Below the pieces are notes generated by a model, which had not been told where the DNA came from, searched no databases, and saw only the letters and a program-made list of their open reading frames with translations. Positions 14,889 through 23,865 of a stretch of 38,442 bases of DNA are shown piece by piece (the stretch's first letter is position 1; every line of letters starts with the position of its first letter). The DNA is taken from positions 1 through 38,442 of the forward strand of contig JAFRYG010000005.1 of the NCBI GenBank assembly GCA_017441205.1. Direction: 5' to 3'. Position numbers and translations under genes: made by a program. Source of the stretch: Pseudomonadota bacterium. GTDB lineage: Bacteria; Myxococcota_A; Bradymonadia; UBA4248.

Positions 14889-15896
14889 ATGAATTGGGCT
14901 GTTATTATGGCGGGCGGAAACGGTACGCGTTTCTGGCCGCTGAGCAATTCGCGTCATCCGAAGCAGTTTCTCAGATTATTGGGTGACGAGAGTCCGGCAT
15001 CGTCGTGTTTGAAGCGGATTTCGCGGGTGGTTGAGAGAGACCGCATTCTGATTGTTGCGTCGGAACAGCATCGCGAAGCCTTGAAATCGTCACTGCCGGA
15101 ATTTCCGGAATCGCAGATTTTGTGGGAGCCCGTGGGTCGCAATACAGCTCCCTGTATTGCGTGGGTGACCGAAATTATTCGTTCGAAGGATTCCGGGGCG
15201 CGGATAGGCGTTTTCCCGTCGGATCATCATATTGAGGATGTGGATGCTTTTGCGGCGTCGCTGAAAAAGGCATTTGACTGTGCGGATGGCAGGATCGTCC
15301 TGTTCGGGATAGTGCCGACGCGCCCGGAGACCGGCTACGGCTATATAGAATGCGGTGAACCGGAGGGAGAACAGATTTGCCGGGTGGCATCGTTCAGAGA
15401 GAAGCCTGATGCAGAAACTGCGGGAACCTATCTGGATGCCGGTACATTTTTGTGGAACAGCGGGATGTTTATTTTTGATGCTCAGGTTATGCACGAAGAA
15501 ATCGAACGGTATGTGCCGCAGATTTCCCGTACGGCGCAAGAGATTGTCGTATTTCCGGATCGCATCGGAGAACTTTTTCCTGAGTTTTTGTCCATCAGCA
15601 TTGACTATGCGGTGATGGAGCATACGAAGCGGGCTGTTGTTCTGAGGGCGTCGTTTCCGTGGGATGATCTTGGAACCTGGGAGTCGATTCGACGGTATTT
15701 TCCAACCGATGAATCGGGCAATGCCAGTCACGGAAAAGCGAGGATGTGCGAGTGCAGGAATACGTTTGTGTATTCGGAGGACGGGCGAAGAATTGCGACG
15801 CTTGGTCTGGATAACATCGTCGTCGTTTCGACGGAAGACGCGGTTCTGGTTATCGATGCTTCTCGTTCCCAGGATGTAAAAAAACTCATTGAATGA
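14889..15896 (+). CDS. manC: mannose-1-phosphate guanylyltransferase
   Basis: A 335-aa nucleotidyltransferase making GDP-mannose from mannose-1-phosphate and GTP, for surface polysaccharide. The N-terminal signature AGGNGTRFWPLSNSRHPKQF (residues 8-27) is decisive. WEPVGRNTAPCI, GIVPTRPETGYGYIE and SFREKPDAETA also match the family, as does the FLWNSGMFIF segment. The length fits the short, single-activity form without the C-terminal phosphomannose isomerase domain. GAGG lies about 8 bases before the ATG. No other polysaccharide genes adjoin it in this window. Confidence 0.95.
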   Translation: MNWAVIMAGGNGTRFWPLSNSRHPKQFLRLLGDESPASSCLKRISRVVERDRILIVASEQHREALKSSLPEFPESQILWEPVGRNTAPCIAWVTEIIRSKDSGARIGVFPSDHHIEDVDAFAASLKKAFDCADGRIVLFGIVPTRPETGYGYIECGEPEGEQICRVASFREKPDAETAGTYLDAGTFLWNSGMFIFDAQVMHEEIERYVPQISRTAQEIVVFPDRIGELFPEFLSISIDYAVMEHTKRAVVLRASFPWDDLGTWESIRRYFPTDESGNASHGKARMCECRNTFVYSEDGRRIATLGLDNIVVVSTEDAVLVIDASRSQDVKKLIE

Positions 15897-15956
15897 AGTC
15901 TGGTCCGGATTGCAATGGTTGCCAATCGTTTTGAACTGTGTTATGGGGAACGCGTT

Positions 15957-15985
15957 GCGTGACTCAGAGCACGCCTTTTTTTTTT
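15957..15985 (+). terminator. terminator-like hairpin abutting the phosphorylase ribosome site
   Basis: GCGTG (15957-15961), loop of eight, CACGC (15970-15974), then C and T10 (15976-15985). The AAGGAG of the next gene starts only eight bases later. An alternative hairpin ACGC-gtt-GCGT (15950-15960) would use the left arm and exclude this one. It may end the manC transcript or act as an attenuator for the phosphorylase gene. Confidence 0.65.
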
Positions 15986-16004
15986 CTCACAAAGGAGAGC
16001 AAAA

Positions 16005-16934
16005 ATGGAGCGCGGTACGGATTTCTGGTCGGAATACATCGTTCATATTCCCCTTCCCACGGCATTTCCCGATGCAAAACATCATGCGGAACTGCTGGCG
16101 AATGTTCGTTATCTGCTTCTTGTCGGAAGTCTGATGCGCCCTCGCAGGCTGGCTAAACTGGCTGAGGAAAAATTTGGCCTCAAGCGTCTGGGAACCTATT
16201 TCAATATCGTCGATCACTATGAAATTTGTGATCGCGAGTATTGCATTGAAATCGTCGATCTCGGCCTTGAGAGTGGCGAGACGATGGCCATCTGCAGCCA
16301 CGGCATTGGCGGTTCGGGTGCAGAAATTGTCATCAAGGAAATGCGTTCTCTGATTCACTGGGCCAATGCCTATCTTGGGCGCGACGAGTCGAAGGTTAAG
16401 CTTCGCTGCGTCGGCCGCAGCGGTACGCGCGGCACGCTCAGCAATGTTCCCTATGGTTATGTTGGTGTTTCAACGGCATCCTACAATGATGAGTTTGATA
16501 TTGCTCTTCCGGATGCAGCCCTGAATCAGCTGATCATCGACAATGCCAGGAAACTCGATATTCCCATTGCTCTCGGAGCCGGGGTTTCGACCAATTATTT
16601 CTGGGGAGGTCAGGGCCGCCATGTTCCTGCTGAAGGCCGCATTGCTGCGCATATTGAGGCCGAGCGCGCCCAGCGCGCTCAGGATCAGCTCTGGAGATTT
16701 GTTGAACGCGGTATTATCTTTGCGGAAATGGAGGATTATACGGTTCACACGGTATGTACGGCTCTGGGCATTGCATCTGCATCTGTTGGATGCGTCATTG
16801 CCCGTCGTTACGACGTCGAAAAGGGTGAGTTCATCATTGACTATGACCGCAATGCGAAAGAGAAAGCCGAGCTGCTTCCTGCTCAGGCGATCATGACAGC
16901 ATTTGTTGAACACGCCAAAGCCTATAAAGAATGA
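16005..16934 (+). CDS. nucleoside phosphorylase (uridine phosphorylase-like)
   Basis: A 309-aa member of the PNP/UDP phosphorylase superfamily, which cleaves nucleosides with phosphate to a free base and ribose-1-phosphate. Seen in order: a substrate-binding segment ICSHGIGGSGAEIVIKE, the phosphate/ribose region KLRCVGRSGTRG, and a late EMEDYTVHTVCTALGI that matches the EME..ALYT motif binding ribose. GVSTNYFWGGQGR is an unusual stretch that may define the base. Uridine phosphorylase is the best guess, but purine or methylthioadenosine substrates cannot be excluded. AAGGAG sits eight bases before the ATG, and a terminator-like hairpin lies immediately before that site. Confidence 0.88.
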   Translation: MERGTDFWSEYIVHIPLPTAFPDAKHHAELLANVRYLLLVGSLMRPRRLAKLAEEKFGLKRLGTYFNIVDHYEICDREYCIEIVDLGLESGETMAICSHGIGGSGAEIVIKEMRSLIHWANAYLGRDESKVKLRCVGRSGTRGTLSNVPYGYVGVSTASYNDEFDIALPDAALNQLIIDNARKLDIPIALGAGVSTNYFWGGQGRHVPAEGRIAAHIEAERAQRAQDQLWRFVERGIIFAEMEDYTVHTVCTALGIASASVGCVIARRYDVEKGEFIIDYDRNAKEKAELLPAQAIMTAFVEHAKAYKE

Positions 16935-16944
16935 TTTCCCGGTT

Positions 16945-16971
16945 GGCAGCCTTCGGTGGGCTGCCATTTTT
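16945..16971 (+). terminator. intrinsic terminator after phosphorylase
   Basis: GGCAGCC (16945-16951), loop TTCGGTG, GGCTGCC (16959-16965), then ATTTTT. It separates the phosphorylase from recN. Confidence 0.85.
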
Positions 16972-17054
16972 CCATGTCTGTGGATTTATGGATGAGAATT
17001 ATCATTCATAGCCATCGGCGGTATTGAAAATTCGGGGGATTTTGGAAGAATTGC

Positions 17055-18752
17055 ATGCTGACGACGCTTGTCATAAAGGATTTTGCGATCATCTCTGAAC
17101 TCGAATTGAGTTTTGATGATGGCATGTCTGTATTAACCGGCGAGACCGGTGCCGGTAAATCGATTATCGTCAGTGCACTGGGGCTGCTGCTTGGGGGAAA
17201 GTCGTCTACGGACATCATTCGGACGGGGGCGGAACAAGCTGTCGTCGAAGGTATGTTTACGGTAGATCACAGCCATGCACCTGCGATTGCCATGCTTGAA
17301 TCCATTGGGATTGACGTGGGGGATGATGAATTCGTCGTGCGCAGGGTCATTCCGCGCAAGGGCCGCGGCCGCATTTATATTGGGGGGACGCTGCAGAGCG
17401 TAACGACGCTGCGCGAACTGATGCGGACGGTCATCGATATTTCTGGTCAGCACGAGCATGTGAGTCTGCTCGATGAAGCCAAGCATCTGGCCATACTCGA
17501 CAAGTATGCTTGTATTGAACGGGATGTCGAGGAATTTGGCCGCCGGTTTGCCGGATATTCGGCTCTTAAAAGAGAGAGGGATGCGCTGGTCGCTTCGCTC
17601 GAAGAGCGGACCAGACGACTTGATTTTCTGAATTACCAGATCGACGAATTATCGGGCGCAGGTCTGCGCCCTGGAGAAGCCAGTGAAATTGCACAGGAGC
17701 TGCATAATCTGTCTCATGCAGAAGCGCTCCAGGATGCGATTAAAGCAGCCATCTCTGATCTCTATGATGACGAATCGTCGATCGTTTCGCGCCTTGGGGT
17801 TCATGTGAACTCGCTGCGCAAAGTTTCTTCGGGGCAGCCATCGGTTGCCAATATTACCCAAACCCTGAGTGAAGCACTTTCGGGCATCGAAGATGCAGTC
17901 TATGATTTGCGCCGCCTCGATATTGAAGAGGCTTCACCCCAGCGACTGGAGAAGTTACAGAACAGACTGTCTGTTATCGATAAACTCGAACGAAAATATA
18001 GAGTTCAGGGAGATGAACTGATTGCCTACCTCAAACAGCTCATTCAGGAGCGCCAGAACCTCGTCCTTTCGGATGAACGCATCGCCGAACTGGAGCAGGA
18101 AATGGCTGAAGAAGAGACGTGGCTCTCTGACGAAGCCAGCGAATTGTCCCGGCTAAGAAAGTCGGCAGCTGAAAAACTCGCTACAGAGGCTACCGAAGGA
18201 CTTCACCTTCTGGCAATGGAAAATGCAACGATCAATGTCGTGTGCCGTTCGGTATCACAATTCGGAGAAATGAAAGCCTCCGGGGGGGATGATGTCTTCT
18301 TTTTGCTTCGTCCGAATCCGGGGGAAGATGCAAAACCATTGTCAAAAATTGCTTCCGGTGGTGAGTTGTCGCGGGTTCTTTTGGCATTAAAACGCGCACT
18401 TGTGGAAAAAGATGATGTCGCGTGCTATGTTTTCGATGAGGTTGACACTGGAATCGGTGGTCAGACTGCGACGCATGTTGCCAGCATGCTCAAGGAAGTC
18501 AGCCGCTGTCACCAGGTCATTTGCATTACGCATCTGGCAAGCATTGCCAGTTATGCGGATGCTCATTTTCATGTTTCCAAATCGGTAGTAAATGACCGGA
18601 CGCAAAGTACGATCACTTTGCTCAATGAATCGGAGCGCGTCGAAGAAATCGCGCGCATGTTGGGGGGGACTTCGATTACGGCCAAGACGATAGCTCATGC
18701 CGCCGAGATGCTCGCACAGGCGCGTGAGTCATCCGCTCCGAAAAAAGCATAA
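17055..18752 (+). CDS. recN: DNA repair protein RecN
   Basis: A 565-aa SMC-like ATPase that acts early at DNA double-strand breaks. The N-terminal Walker A is GETGAGKS (residues 29-36). SGQHEHVSLLDEAKHL near residue 135 is a RecN hallmark, followed by two coiled-coil arms. The C-terminal half-ATPase has LSKIASGGELSRVLLALK (ABC signature), VFDEVDTGIGGQTA (Walker B and D-loop) and ICITHLASIASYAD. Length is normal. GGAAG precedes the ATG. I see no convincing LexA site in the 83 bases from the upstream terminator. The M23 peptidase gene follows 33 bases later and may be co-transcribed. Confidence 0.97.
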   Translation: MLTTLVIKDFAIISELELSFDDGMSVLTGETGAGKSIIVSALGLLLGGKSSTDIIRTGAEQAVVEGMFTVDHSHAPAIAMLESIGIDVGDDEFVVRRVIPRKGRGRIYIGGTLQSVTTLRELMRTVIDISGQHEHVSLLDEAKHLAILDKYACIERDVEEFGRRFAGYSALKRERDALVASLEERTRRLDFLNYQIDELSGAGLRPGEASEIAQELHNLSHAEALQDAIKAAISDLYDDESSIVSRLGVHVNSLRKVSSGQPSVANITQTLSEALSGIEDAVYDLRRLDIEEASPQRLEKLQNRLSVIDKLERKYRVQGDELIAYLKQLIQERQNLVLSDERIAELEQEMAEEETWLSDEASELSRLRKSAAEKLATEATEGLHLLAMENATINVVCRSVSQFGEMKASGGDDVFFLLRPNPGEDAKPLSKIASGGELSRVLLALKRALVEKDDVACYVFDEVDTGIGGQTATHVASMLKEVSRCHQVICITHLASIASYADAHFHVSKSVVNDRTQSTITLLNESERVEEIARMLGGTSITAKTIAHAAEMLAQARESSAPKKA

Positions 18753-18785
18753 AAATGCTTTTGCCAAGCTTTTGAGATTCCCTAT

Positions 18786-20177
18786 ATGTCACAACATAAA
18801 CTCATCCTCTCTATGTCGATGGGCAGAAAGAAACGAAAAATCTGGCCATGGATCGTGGGAGGCATCGCGATTGTTATCGCGGTGATTTGCGTCTATGCCT
18901 TGAGCAGTGACGATACGAATAATATCCAGACAGAATCACATCCAATCGATATCAATGACCTCGGCATGCAGGAATGGGAGCACTTGTCTGAACTGACGAG
19001 ACAGTCCATGGATAACGATATAGAGACAGAACTGCCCATGCCGTCCCCTGAAAATGCCAACCCATTCCTGATCAACGGCAAAATAACCCGCAATCAGACG
19101 CTGTTCGTTGCTCTCAAGAATCATGGACTGGATATCAATGATATCCATCAGGTCATCGATTCCATGCAGGAGGTCGTCGATTTCAAAAAGACAAAACCCG
19201 GTGATCGATACGAAGTGCATCTCGATGTCGACAGGCGCATCATCAAATTCATTTATGAAATATCGCCCGAAGATATCAGTATTTCCGAACGCAATGGCAA
19301 CGAGTACGTCGCCCACAAGGTCGATGTCCATAAACGCACCGAACGCAAATTTGTGTCGGGTGAAGTCACATCCTCGCTATATCAGTCTTTTGTCGCTCTC
19401 GGTGAGTCGGGTGAACTTGCTTCGCATTTTATGCAGCTGTTCAAATACGACATCAATTTTGGAACGGATTCCCAGCGCGGAGATACGTTCAGTGTCCTCG
19501 TCGATCGCATTACGCTCAACGGAGCATTCTATCGTTATGGCCGCGTCTGGGCTGCGACCTATTCGTCCGGTGCCCGCGCGAAAACGCTGGAGGCATACTA
19601 TTTTGATTCGAATGATGAATTCGCAGGATACTACAACGCCAGCGGACAGGCGCTCAAACGCACATTCCTCAAAAATCCGGTCGTCGGTTGTCCGGTATCC
19701 AGCCCCTTCAATCCCCGAAGAATGCATCCGATACTCAAGAGAATTCGGCCCCATAACGGCATTGACTGGGCATGTCCTACCGGTACACCGGTCATGGCTT
19801 TCGCCGATGGGATCGTGACTTATGCCAACTGGAAAGGCGGCAACGGAAATCTTCTCGTCATTGAACACGCCCATGGATATACCTCGCTCTATGCTCACCT
19901 TCATGGCTTTGGCATCGGTATCAAGAAGGGGACTCACGTCAGACAGGGACAGATCGTTGCTACGGTTGGAAACACTGGTATTTCAACCGGTCCGCATCTT
20001 CATTTCGGCGTCAAGGTCAATGGCAAGTACGTCGATCCTGCTACCATTAATTCGAGTTATTCCATTTCTTTGACCGGCAATAAACTTCACGCCTTTAATC
20101 AGAAAAAGGATGCACTGATTGCGGCAATGACGAATCCGAAGAAAAACGGACAGACTGAATCCGCAAGCAATGAGTAG
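18786..20177 (+). CDS. membrane-anchored M23 metallopeptidase
   Basis: A 463-aa peptidoglycan-cleaving enzyme or its regulator, anchored by one N-terminal helix (about residues 20-39) and otherwise periplasmic. An OapA/LysM-like and helical region (about 90-290) precedes the M23 (LytM) domain at about 300-425. The metal ligands are present: HNGIDW (His and Asp), the middle His of YTSLYAHLHG, and the final HLHFGV. SSPFNPRRMHPILKR.RPH is the usual MepM/NlpD-type opening of the domain, so it is probably an active endopeptidase of the MepM kind. No clear ribosome site is visible; ATGs at codons 10 and 12 are alternatives. Confidence 0.93.
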   Translation: MSQHKLILSMSMGRKKRKIWPWIVGGIAIVIAVICVYALSSDDTNNIQTESHPIDINDLGMQEWEHLSELTRQSMDNDIETELPMPSPENANPFLINGKITRNQTLFVALKNHGLDINDIHQVIDSMQEVVDFKKTKPGDRYEVHLDVDRRIIKFIYEISPEDISISERNGNEYVAHKVDVHKRTERKFVSGEVTSSLYQSFVALGESGELASHFMQLFKYDINFGTDSQRGDTFSVLVDRITLNGAFYRYGRVWAATYSSGARAKTLEAYYFDSNDEFAGYYNASGQALKRTFLKNPVVGCPVSSPFNPRRMHPILKRIRPHNGIDWACPTGTPVMAFADGIVTYANWKGGNGNLLVIEHAHGYTSLYAHLHGFGIGIKKGTHVRQGQIVATVGNTGISTGPHLHFGVKVNGKYVDPATINSSYSISLTGNKLHAFNQKKDALIAAMTNPKKNGQTESASNE

Positions 20178-20198
20178 TTGGCATGGCTTATAGCTTTT

Positions 20199-20219
20199 GA
20201 AGTTGGAAGTTGGAAGTTG
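20199..20219. repeat. GAAGTTG heptamer x3
   Basis: Three exact 7-bp copies just past the M23 peptidase stop. An 11-bp stretch (AGTTGGAAGTT) recurs in inverted form at about 20471-20481. Confidence 0.8.
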
Positions 20220-20345
20220 GGAGTGGGTTGAAATGCGTAATGCTTTTTGAGCTTATCGCTTATCACTAATAGAAGTGATCAGTATTGTCCAATGCTTTAG
20301 GAAGGTCTGAATAAAACCATTAACCGGGGCGTTCTCCCCTCGGGT

Positions 20346-20374
20346 CGGCGCGTATTTGATTGCAAATAGCGCCG
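20346..20374 (+). repeat. GTA/TA hairpin family, copy 6
   Basis: CGGCGC (20346-20351), an unpaired G, TATTTG (20353-20358), loop ATTG, CAAATA (20363-20368), GCGCCG (20369-20374). It is a textbook example of the family. A separate GC hairpin follows two bases later. Confidence 0.75.
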
Positions 20375-20458
20375 TAGGGGGCGTCGCCCCCAAATAACAA
20401 AAATGAATTAATCAGAGGTTCCTTAGGGAAGGAGTTTTGTAATTGCATGACTCATAAT

Positions 20459-20482
20459 TTCCAACTCATAACTTCCAACTCA
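20459..20482. repeat. inverted counterpart of the GAAGTTG repeat
   Basis: TTCCAACTCATAAC followed by TTCCAACTCA: a 14-bp (2 x 7) direct repeat. It contains ACTTCCAACT, the complement of the repeat at 20199-20219. Confidence 0.65.
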
Positions 20483-20575
20483 AATAAAAAGGCTTAAAAA
20501 TCGTTTATCTTTGCAATCTGTAGTATTCTGAAATGCTGAAACAGGGGGAGATAGGGATGTCTACGGAAGAATGTA

Positions 20576-23500
20576 ATGGCTGACACAGTTCTTGAGGGTT
20601 TACCTAAATATTTTGAACCAATCCGCCAGCTCGGTGAGGGCGGAATGGGGGTCGTCTGGTCTGTTCGCGATACTCGCATCAATAAGATCGGGGCTTTGAA
20701 GGTCATTCGCAGAAAACCTGACATGACGCCGATTACCATCACGCGCTTTGAACGGGAGATTCGGAATTTCGCACAGCTCGTTCATCCCTACATCGTTCAG
20801 GTCTATGATGTCGGACAAATGGAAACGGGCGAACCCTATATTTTTATGGAACAGATCAATGGACAGCCCATCTCAGCCGAACTCCTGAAAGGGCGTCCGT
20901 TTTCGGAAATTGTTCTTCTGATCGATCGCATTCTGGAAGGTCTGAATGAAGCGCATGCCAACAACCTCATTCATCGCGACCTAAAGCCGGATAACATCCT
21001 GATATCCGAAGACAGCGAGGGCCATCTGATGCCAAACCTCATGGACTTTGGTCTGGCACTCAGGGCTGATGAAAATGAGATGCGCATTACCAGCGATGGC
21101 ATGGTCGTCGGAACGCCAATATACATGGCGCCGGAACAGGCATGTGACGAGCATTATCAGATTTGTCCTGCAACGGATTTTTATGGCATTGGCTGCATTC
21201 TTTATGAGCTGTTTTGCGGGGCTCCGCCATTTACCGGTTCGAATGCCGTCATGGTCATGGTTGCGCAGGCCAAGGAAAAGCCCAAACCTTTTCAGCCGCT
21301 GCCCGAGTTTTCCGAGACGATCAGACTCTCGTCGATCATCAATCGGTTACTCGAAAAAATGCCCGACCGGCGATACGAAACCGTTGCCGATTTCAGAGCT
21401 GCACTGCGGAGGCAGTTCCTGATTCGCGACAATCAGGCATTCGGAACGATGGCTCTGAAAAGCCGCGATTCCGATACCGTGTTTGATGAACGAAAGGACG
21501 AAAATACGCCTTTCTTTTCGAGTGAACTGGCTCCCAAGACCTATAAAACCATTCTCCCCGATATCGGACACTGCAATTATAACTATTCCGTTCTTTCCCT
21601 TCGGCCGCCGATGTTCGTCGGCAGGAGCAGCGCAAAATATCTGTTGAATCGCTATCTGAAAGATGTCTTCCAGTGCCGCCGCACGGCGCTGACGATGATT
21701 ACCGGGCGTCCTGGCGTGGGAAAGTCCAGATTTCTCGAGTCTTTCTGTCAGGATTGCTACAAACAGGGGACTGCAGCATCTCTCGTCATCAATGGATCGG
21801 TTTCTGATAATCTCAAATTTGCCGTATATTGTGCCTTTTTTGCGAAGCTCCTTCTCAAAACACTTGTGCCTGAACAGGTCACCCTGGCATTGTGCAGATT
21901 TATGCAGACCGAGGATGAATGCGATAACCGGGTAAAGGCTCTTGAGGCTATCTTTAATGCCGAAGTCAATCGAACGCCGCCTCCGGTCGATAAGATGGAC
22001 CTCGTGTTTTGTGATGTTCTGGCAAAGCTCACGCGAACCCGGCCTCTGGTACTCTGCTTCGACAATGTTTCGCAGAAACAGAGACTTGAGCTGACTAAAA
22101 TCGCCAAGGAAATCACGGGATTACCGCAGATTAAGCTCCCGATTATGATCTGCGTCGTCAACACGACGATCGATGATATGCCCACAGATATCGAGCTGAC
22201 CCTCGGCAACGAAAGCAGTATCTGGCTGCGCAGGAGTATTGCTATCAATCCACTTTCGAACAGCGATATGCATACCCTGATTACCCAGAGTCTGAGCGTA
22301 TCGCAGGAACTGGCCGGATTTATTTCAAATCTTTCTTCCGGACTGCCTCAGATTGCCGTGACACTCGCCAGACAATGGCAGCTCGCGGGATTGCTGGAAC
22401 CAACTGAAAAAGGATACATCAGCAAGCAGCCCATCGAGTCACTCCCCATCCCAAGGGCGGTTCATGAGGCCATTTTGCAGCAGCTCGTGATGACGTTTGC
22501 CGAATATCCGCATCGGGCATGGCAGCCAATCGCCGCAATTGCTGCCTGTTATGGGGATACCTTTACACCGCGAAAGCTCGCGGATGCCATCAGCTATATT
22601 CCGGCAAAAAATCGGTGCATTAACCACAGCACATTCATTTCGCTGGCATTGTCGAGCGGCGTCCTCAAAACGATCGACGATTCGACGCTGGCCTTTTCCA
22701 ATCCCCTGATGCGCGAAGCTCTCATGGCATCCCTGCAGGCCTACGAACTTCAGGATTATCATCATGCCATTGCGATGGCTCTTCAGGCCGCCGGCAACCG
22801 GGAACACGATATCGGTACGGATCGCGAAATCGCAATGCATCTAAAGGCTGCATCTCAATTTGGGGAGGCATACCGGGTATTTTTGTCGATGGCCAAACGG
22901 TCCAAACAGTGCGGTGAACTGACGGAGGCTCTGAAATATATCGAAGAAGCCAAGGATGCCATTCGACAGCATCTCGATGTCGTCGACGCCAGATCACCCG
23001 AAATGGCCAGCATCTGGTTGATCGAAACGGATATTTATATCGAAAAGCACGATGCAGTACTCGCCGGACGGCAGATAAAATGGTTGGAATACGCCTGCCA
23101 GTATCAACAGGAACCCTCGCAGGATGCTGCTTTCTACGTACTCAAGTCCAAACTGGCTCAGCTTAACGGCGAAGATAAGGATGCTCTGGTCTTTCTCGAT
23201 AAGGCGCTTGGAATTTTGGCCAGTCTTCCGGTTCCCCTGACCCGGGAACAGCTCGAAACGAAGTTCTATGCCTATGTTTTGAGATTTCAGTACGATCCGT
23301 CTATCGGACAGGCTTTTATCGATACCGCCCGCGAACTCAAGGATGCCATTTTTGTCGGCAAAGCACTGCTCGCTCTGGCCGGCCACAGCCTGGAAATGAA
23401 GGATTATCCACGGGCAAAGCGCATCCTGAATATGACGGTCGATACTGCCCATAAAAACGGAGATCTTCTCACAGAGGCGAATGCCCTCCACATGCTGTCC

Positions 23501-23689
23501 AAAATTGAATCTGATGCGGTGGAAGTGCGCATCAAAACACTTTATGACGCCTCTGAAGTCTGTGAACGTCTCGGGGAGTTCGGCGAACTTTCGCAAATTC
23601 ATTGCGAACTTGCAGAGTTGTTAAGGGGAATTCAGCCCGATGAGGCGAGAATTCACGAACAATGGGGCGCTGTTCTCGGTAACAGATGA
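20576..23689 (+). CDS. Ser/Thr protein kinase-AAA ATPase-TPR protein
   Basis: A 1037-aa signalling protein. The kinase domain (about 13-282) is complete: glycine loop GEGGMGVV, ATP Lys42, catalytic HRDLKPDN (133-140), DFG (157-159) and APE (185-187), so it should be active. A STAND/AAA-16-type ATPase (about 345-610) follows with Walker A GRPGVGKS (377-384) and a Walker B-like LVLCFDN. The remaining ~400 residues are helical repeats of TPR type (LTEALKYIEEAKDAI and similar). No membrane helix is visible, unlike PknB. This kinase-ATPase-TPR order is typical of multicellular or predatory deltaproteobacteria, where the tail binds a partner and the ATPase switches on. Targets are unknown. The four-domain DsbA-like gene follows 176 bases later. 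Confidence 0.93.
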   Translation: MADTVLEGLPKYFEPIRQLGEGGMGVVWSVRDTRINKIGALKVIRRKPDMTPITITRFEREIRNFAQLVHPYIVQVYDVGQMETGEPYIFMEQINGQPISAELLKGRPFSEIVLLIDRILEGLNEAHANNLIHRDLKPDNILISEDSEGHLMPNLMDFGLALRADENEMRITSDGMVVGTPIYMAPEQACDEHYQICPATDFYGIGCILYELFCGAPPFTGSNAVMVMVAQAKEKPKPFQPLPEFSETIRLSSIINRLLEKMPDRRYETVADFRAALRRQFLIRDNQAFGTMALKSRDSDTVFDERKDENTPFFSSELAPKTYKTILPDIGHCNYNYSVLSLRPPMFVGRSSAKYLLNRYLKDVFQCRRTALTMITGRPGVGKSRFLESFCQDCYKQGTAASLVINGSVSDNLKFAVYCAFFAKLLLKTLVPEQVTLALCRFMQTEDECDNRVKALEAIFNAEVNRTPPPVDKMDLVFCDVLAKLTRTRPLVLCFDNVSQKQRLELTKIAKEITGLPQIKLPIMICVVNTTIDDMPTDIELTLGNESSIWLRRSIAINPLSNSDMHTLITQSLSVSQELAGFISNLSSGLPQIAVTLARQWQLAGLLEPTEKGYISKQPIESLPIPRAVHEAILQQLVMTFAEYPHRAWQPIAAIAACYGDTFTPRKLADAISYIPAKNRCINHSTFISLALSSGVLKTIDDSTLAFSNPLMREALMASLQAYELQDYHHAIAMALQAAGNREHDIGTDREIAMHLKAASQFGEAYRVFLSMAKRSKQCGELTEALKYIEEAKDAIRQHLDVVDARSPEMASIWLIETDIYIEKHDAVLAGRQIKWLEYACQYQQEPSQDAAFYVLKSKLAQLNGEDKDALVFLDKALGILASLPVPLTREQLETKFYAYVLRFQYDPSIGQAFIDTARELKDAIFVGKALLALAGHSLEMKDYPRAKRILNMTVDTAHKNGDLLTEANALHMLSKIESDAVEVRIKTLYDASEVCERLGEFGELSQIHCELAELLRGIQPDEARIHEQWGAVLGNR

Positions 23690-23699
23690 TGTGTGGGTG

Positions 23700-23733
23700 G
23701 CGCCGGCTATTGGCTCGCGCCAATACGCCGCGC
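23700..23733 (-). repeat. GTA/TA hairpin family, copy 7
   Basis: Read on the minus strand: GCGCGGC, unpaired G, TATTGGC, loop GCGA, GCCAATA, GCCGGCGC. The outer stem has one extra base. The GCGA loop is a GNRA tetraloop, which stabilises RNA hairpins. It starts 11 bases after the kinase stop. Confidence 0.7.
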
Positions 23734-23735
23734 GC

Positions 23736-23764
23736 AGCGCGTCTATTTGACAATACGCCGCGCT
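23736..23764 (-). repeat. GTA/TA hairpin family, copy 8 (degenerate)
   Basis: On the minus strand AGCGCG pairs with CGCGCT around gc / ga mismatches. Then come an unpaired G, TATT, loop GTCA and AATA. It lies next to copy 7 in the same orientation. Confidence 0.5.
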
Positions 23765-23789
23765 TTTTATGTGGTATAGGTGTATAGAA

Positions 23790-23813
23790 ATGCCGCAAAA
23801 TTGCCTGCGGCAT
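23790..23813. other. 8-bp inverted repeat ahead of DsbA-like gene
   Basis: ATGCCGCA and TGCGGCAT with an 8-base loop, about 50 bases before the start codon. It could be an operator or a leader hairpin. Confidence 0.45.
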
Positions 23814-23865
23814 GAGCATTAGCTGCCGAATGTTATTTGGTCCTGGTTTAATTGGAGATCTGTCA

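Larger units (their letters stand above)
20178..20575. other. 398-base gene-free region with inverted-repeat ends
   Basis: Contains a 7-bp repeat (GAAGTTG x3) at 20199-20219, its inverted counterpart at 20459-20482, ATCACT/AGTGAT (20262-20267, 20274-20279), GTA/TA hairpin copy 6 (20346-20374) and GGGGGC-gtc-GCCCCC (20377-20391). No promoter or gene can be called with confidence. Confidence 0.7.

Noticed and set aside
16980..17054. A Fur-box-like ATGAGAATTATCATTCA ahead of recN
   Set aside because: It matches only part of the Fur consensus, and recN is not usually iron-controlled; a similar AT-rich stretch occurs before manC, suggesting base composition.
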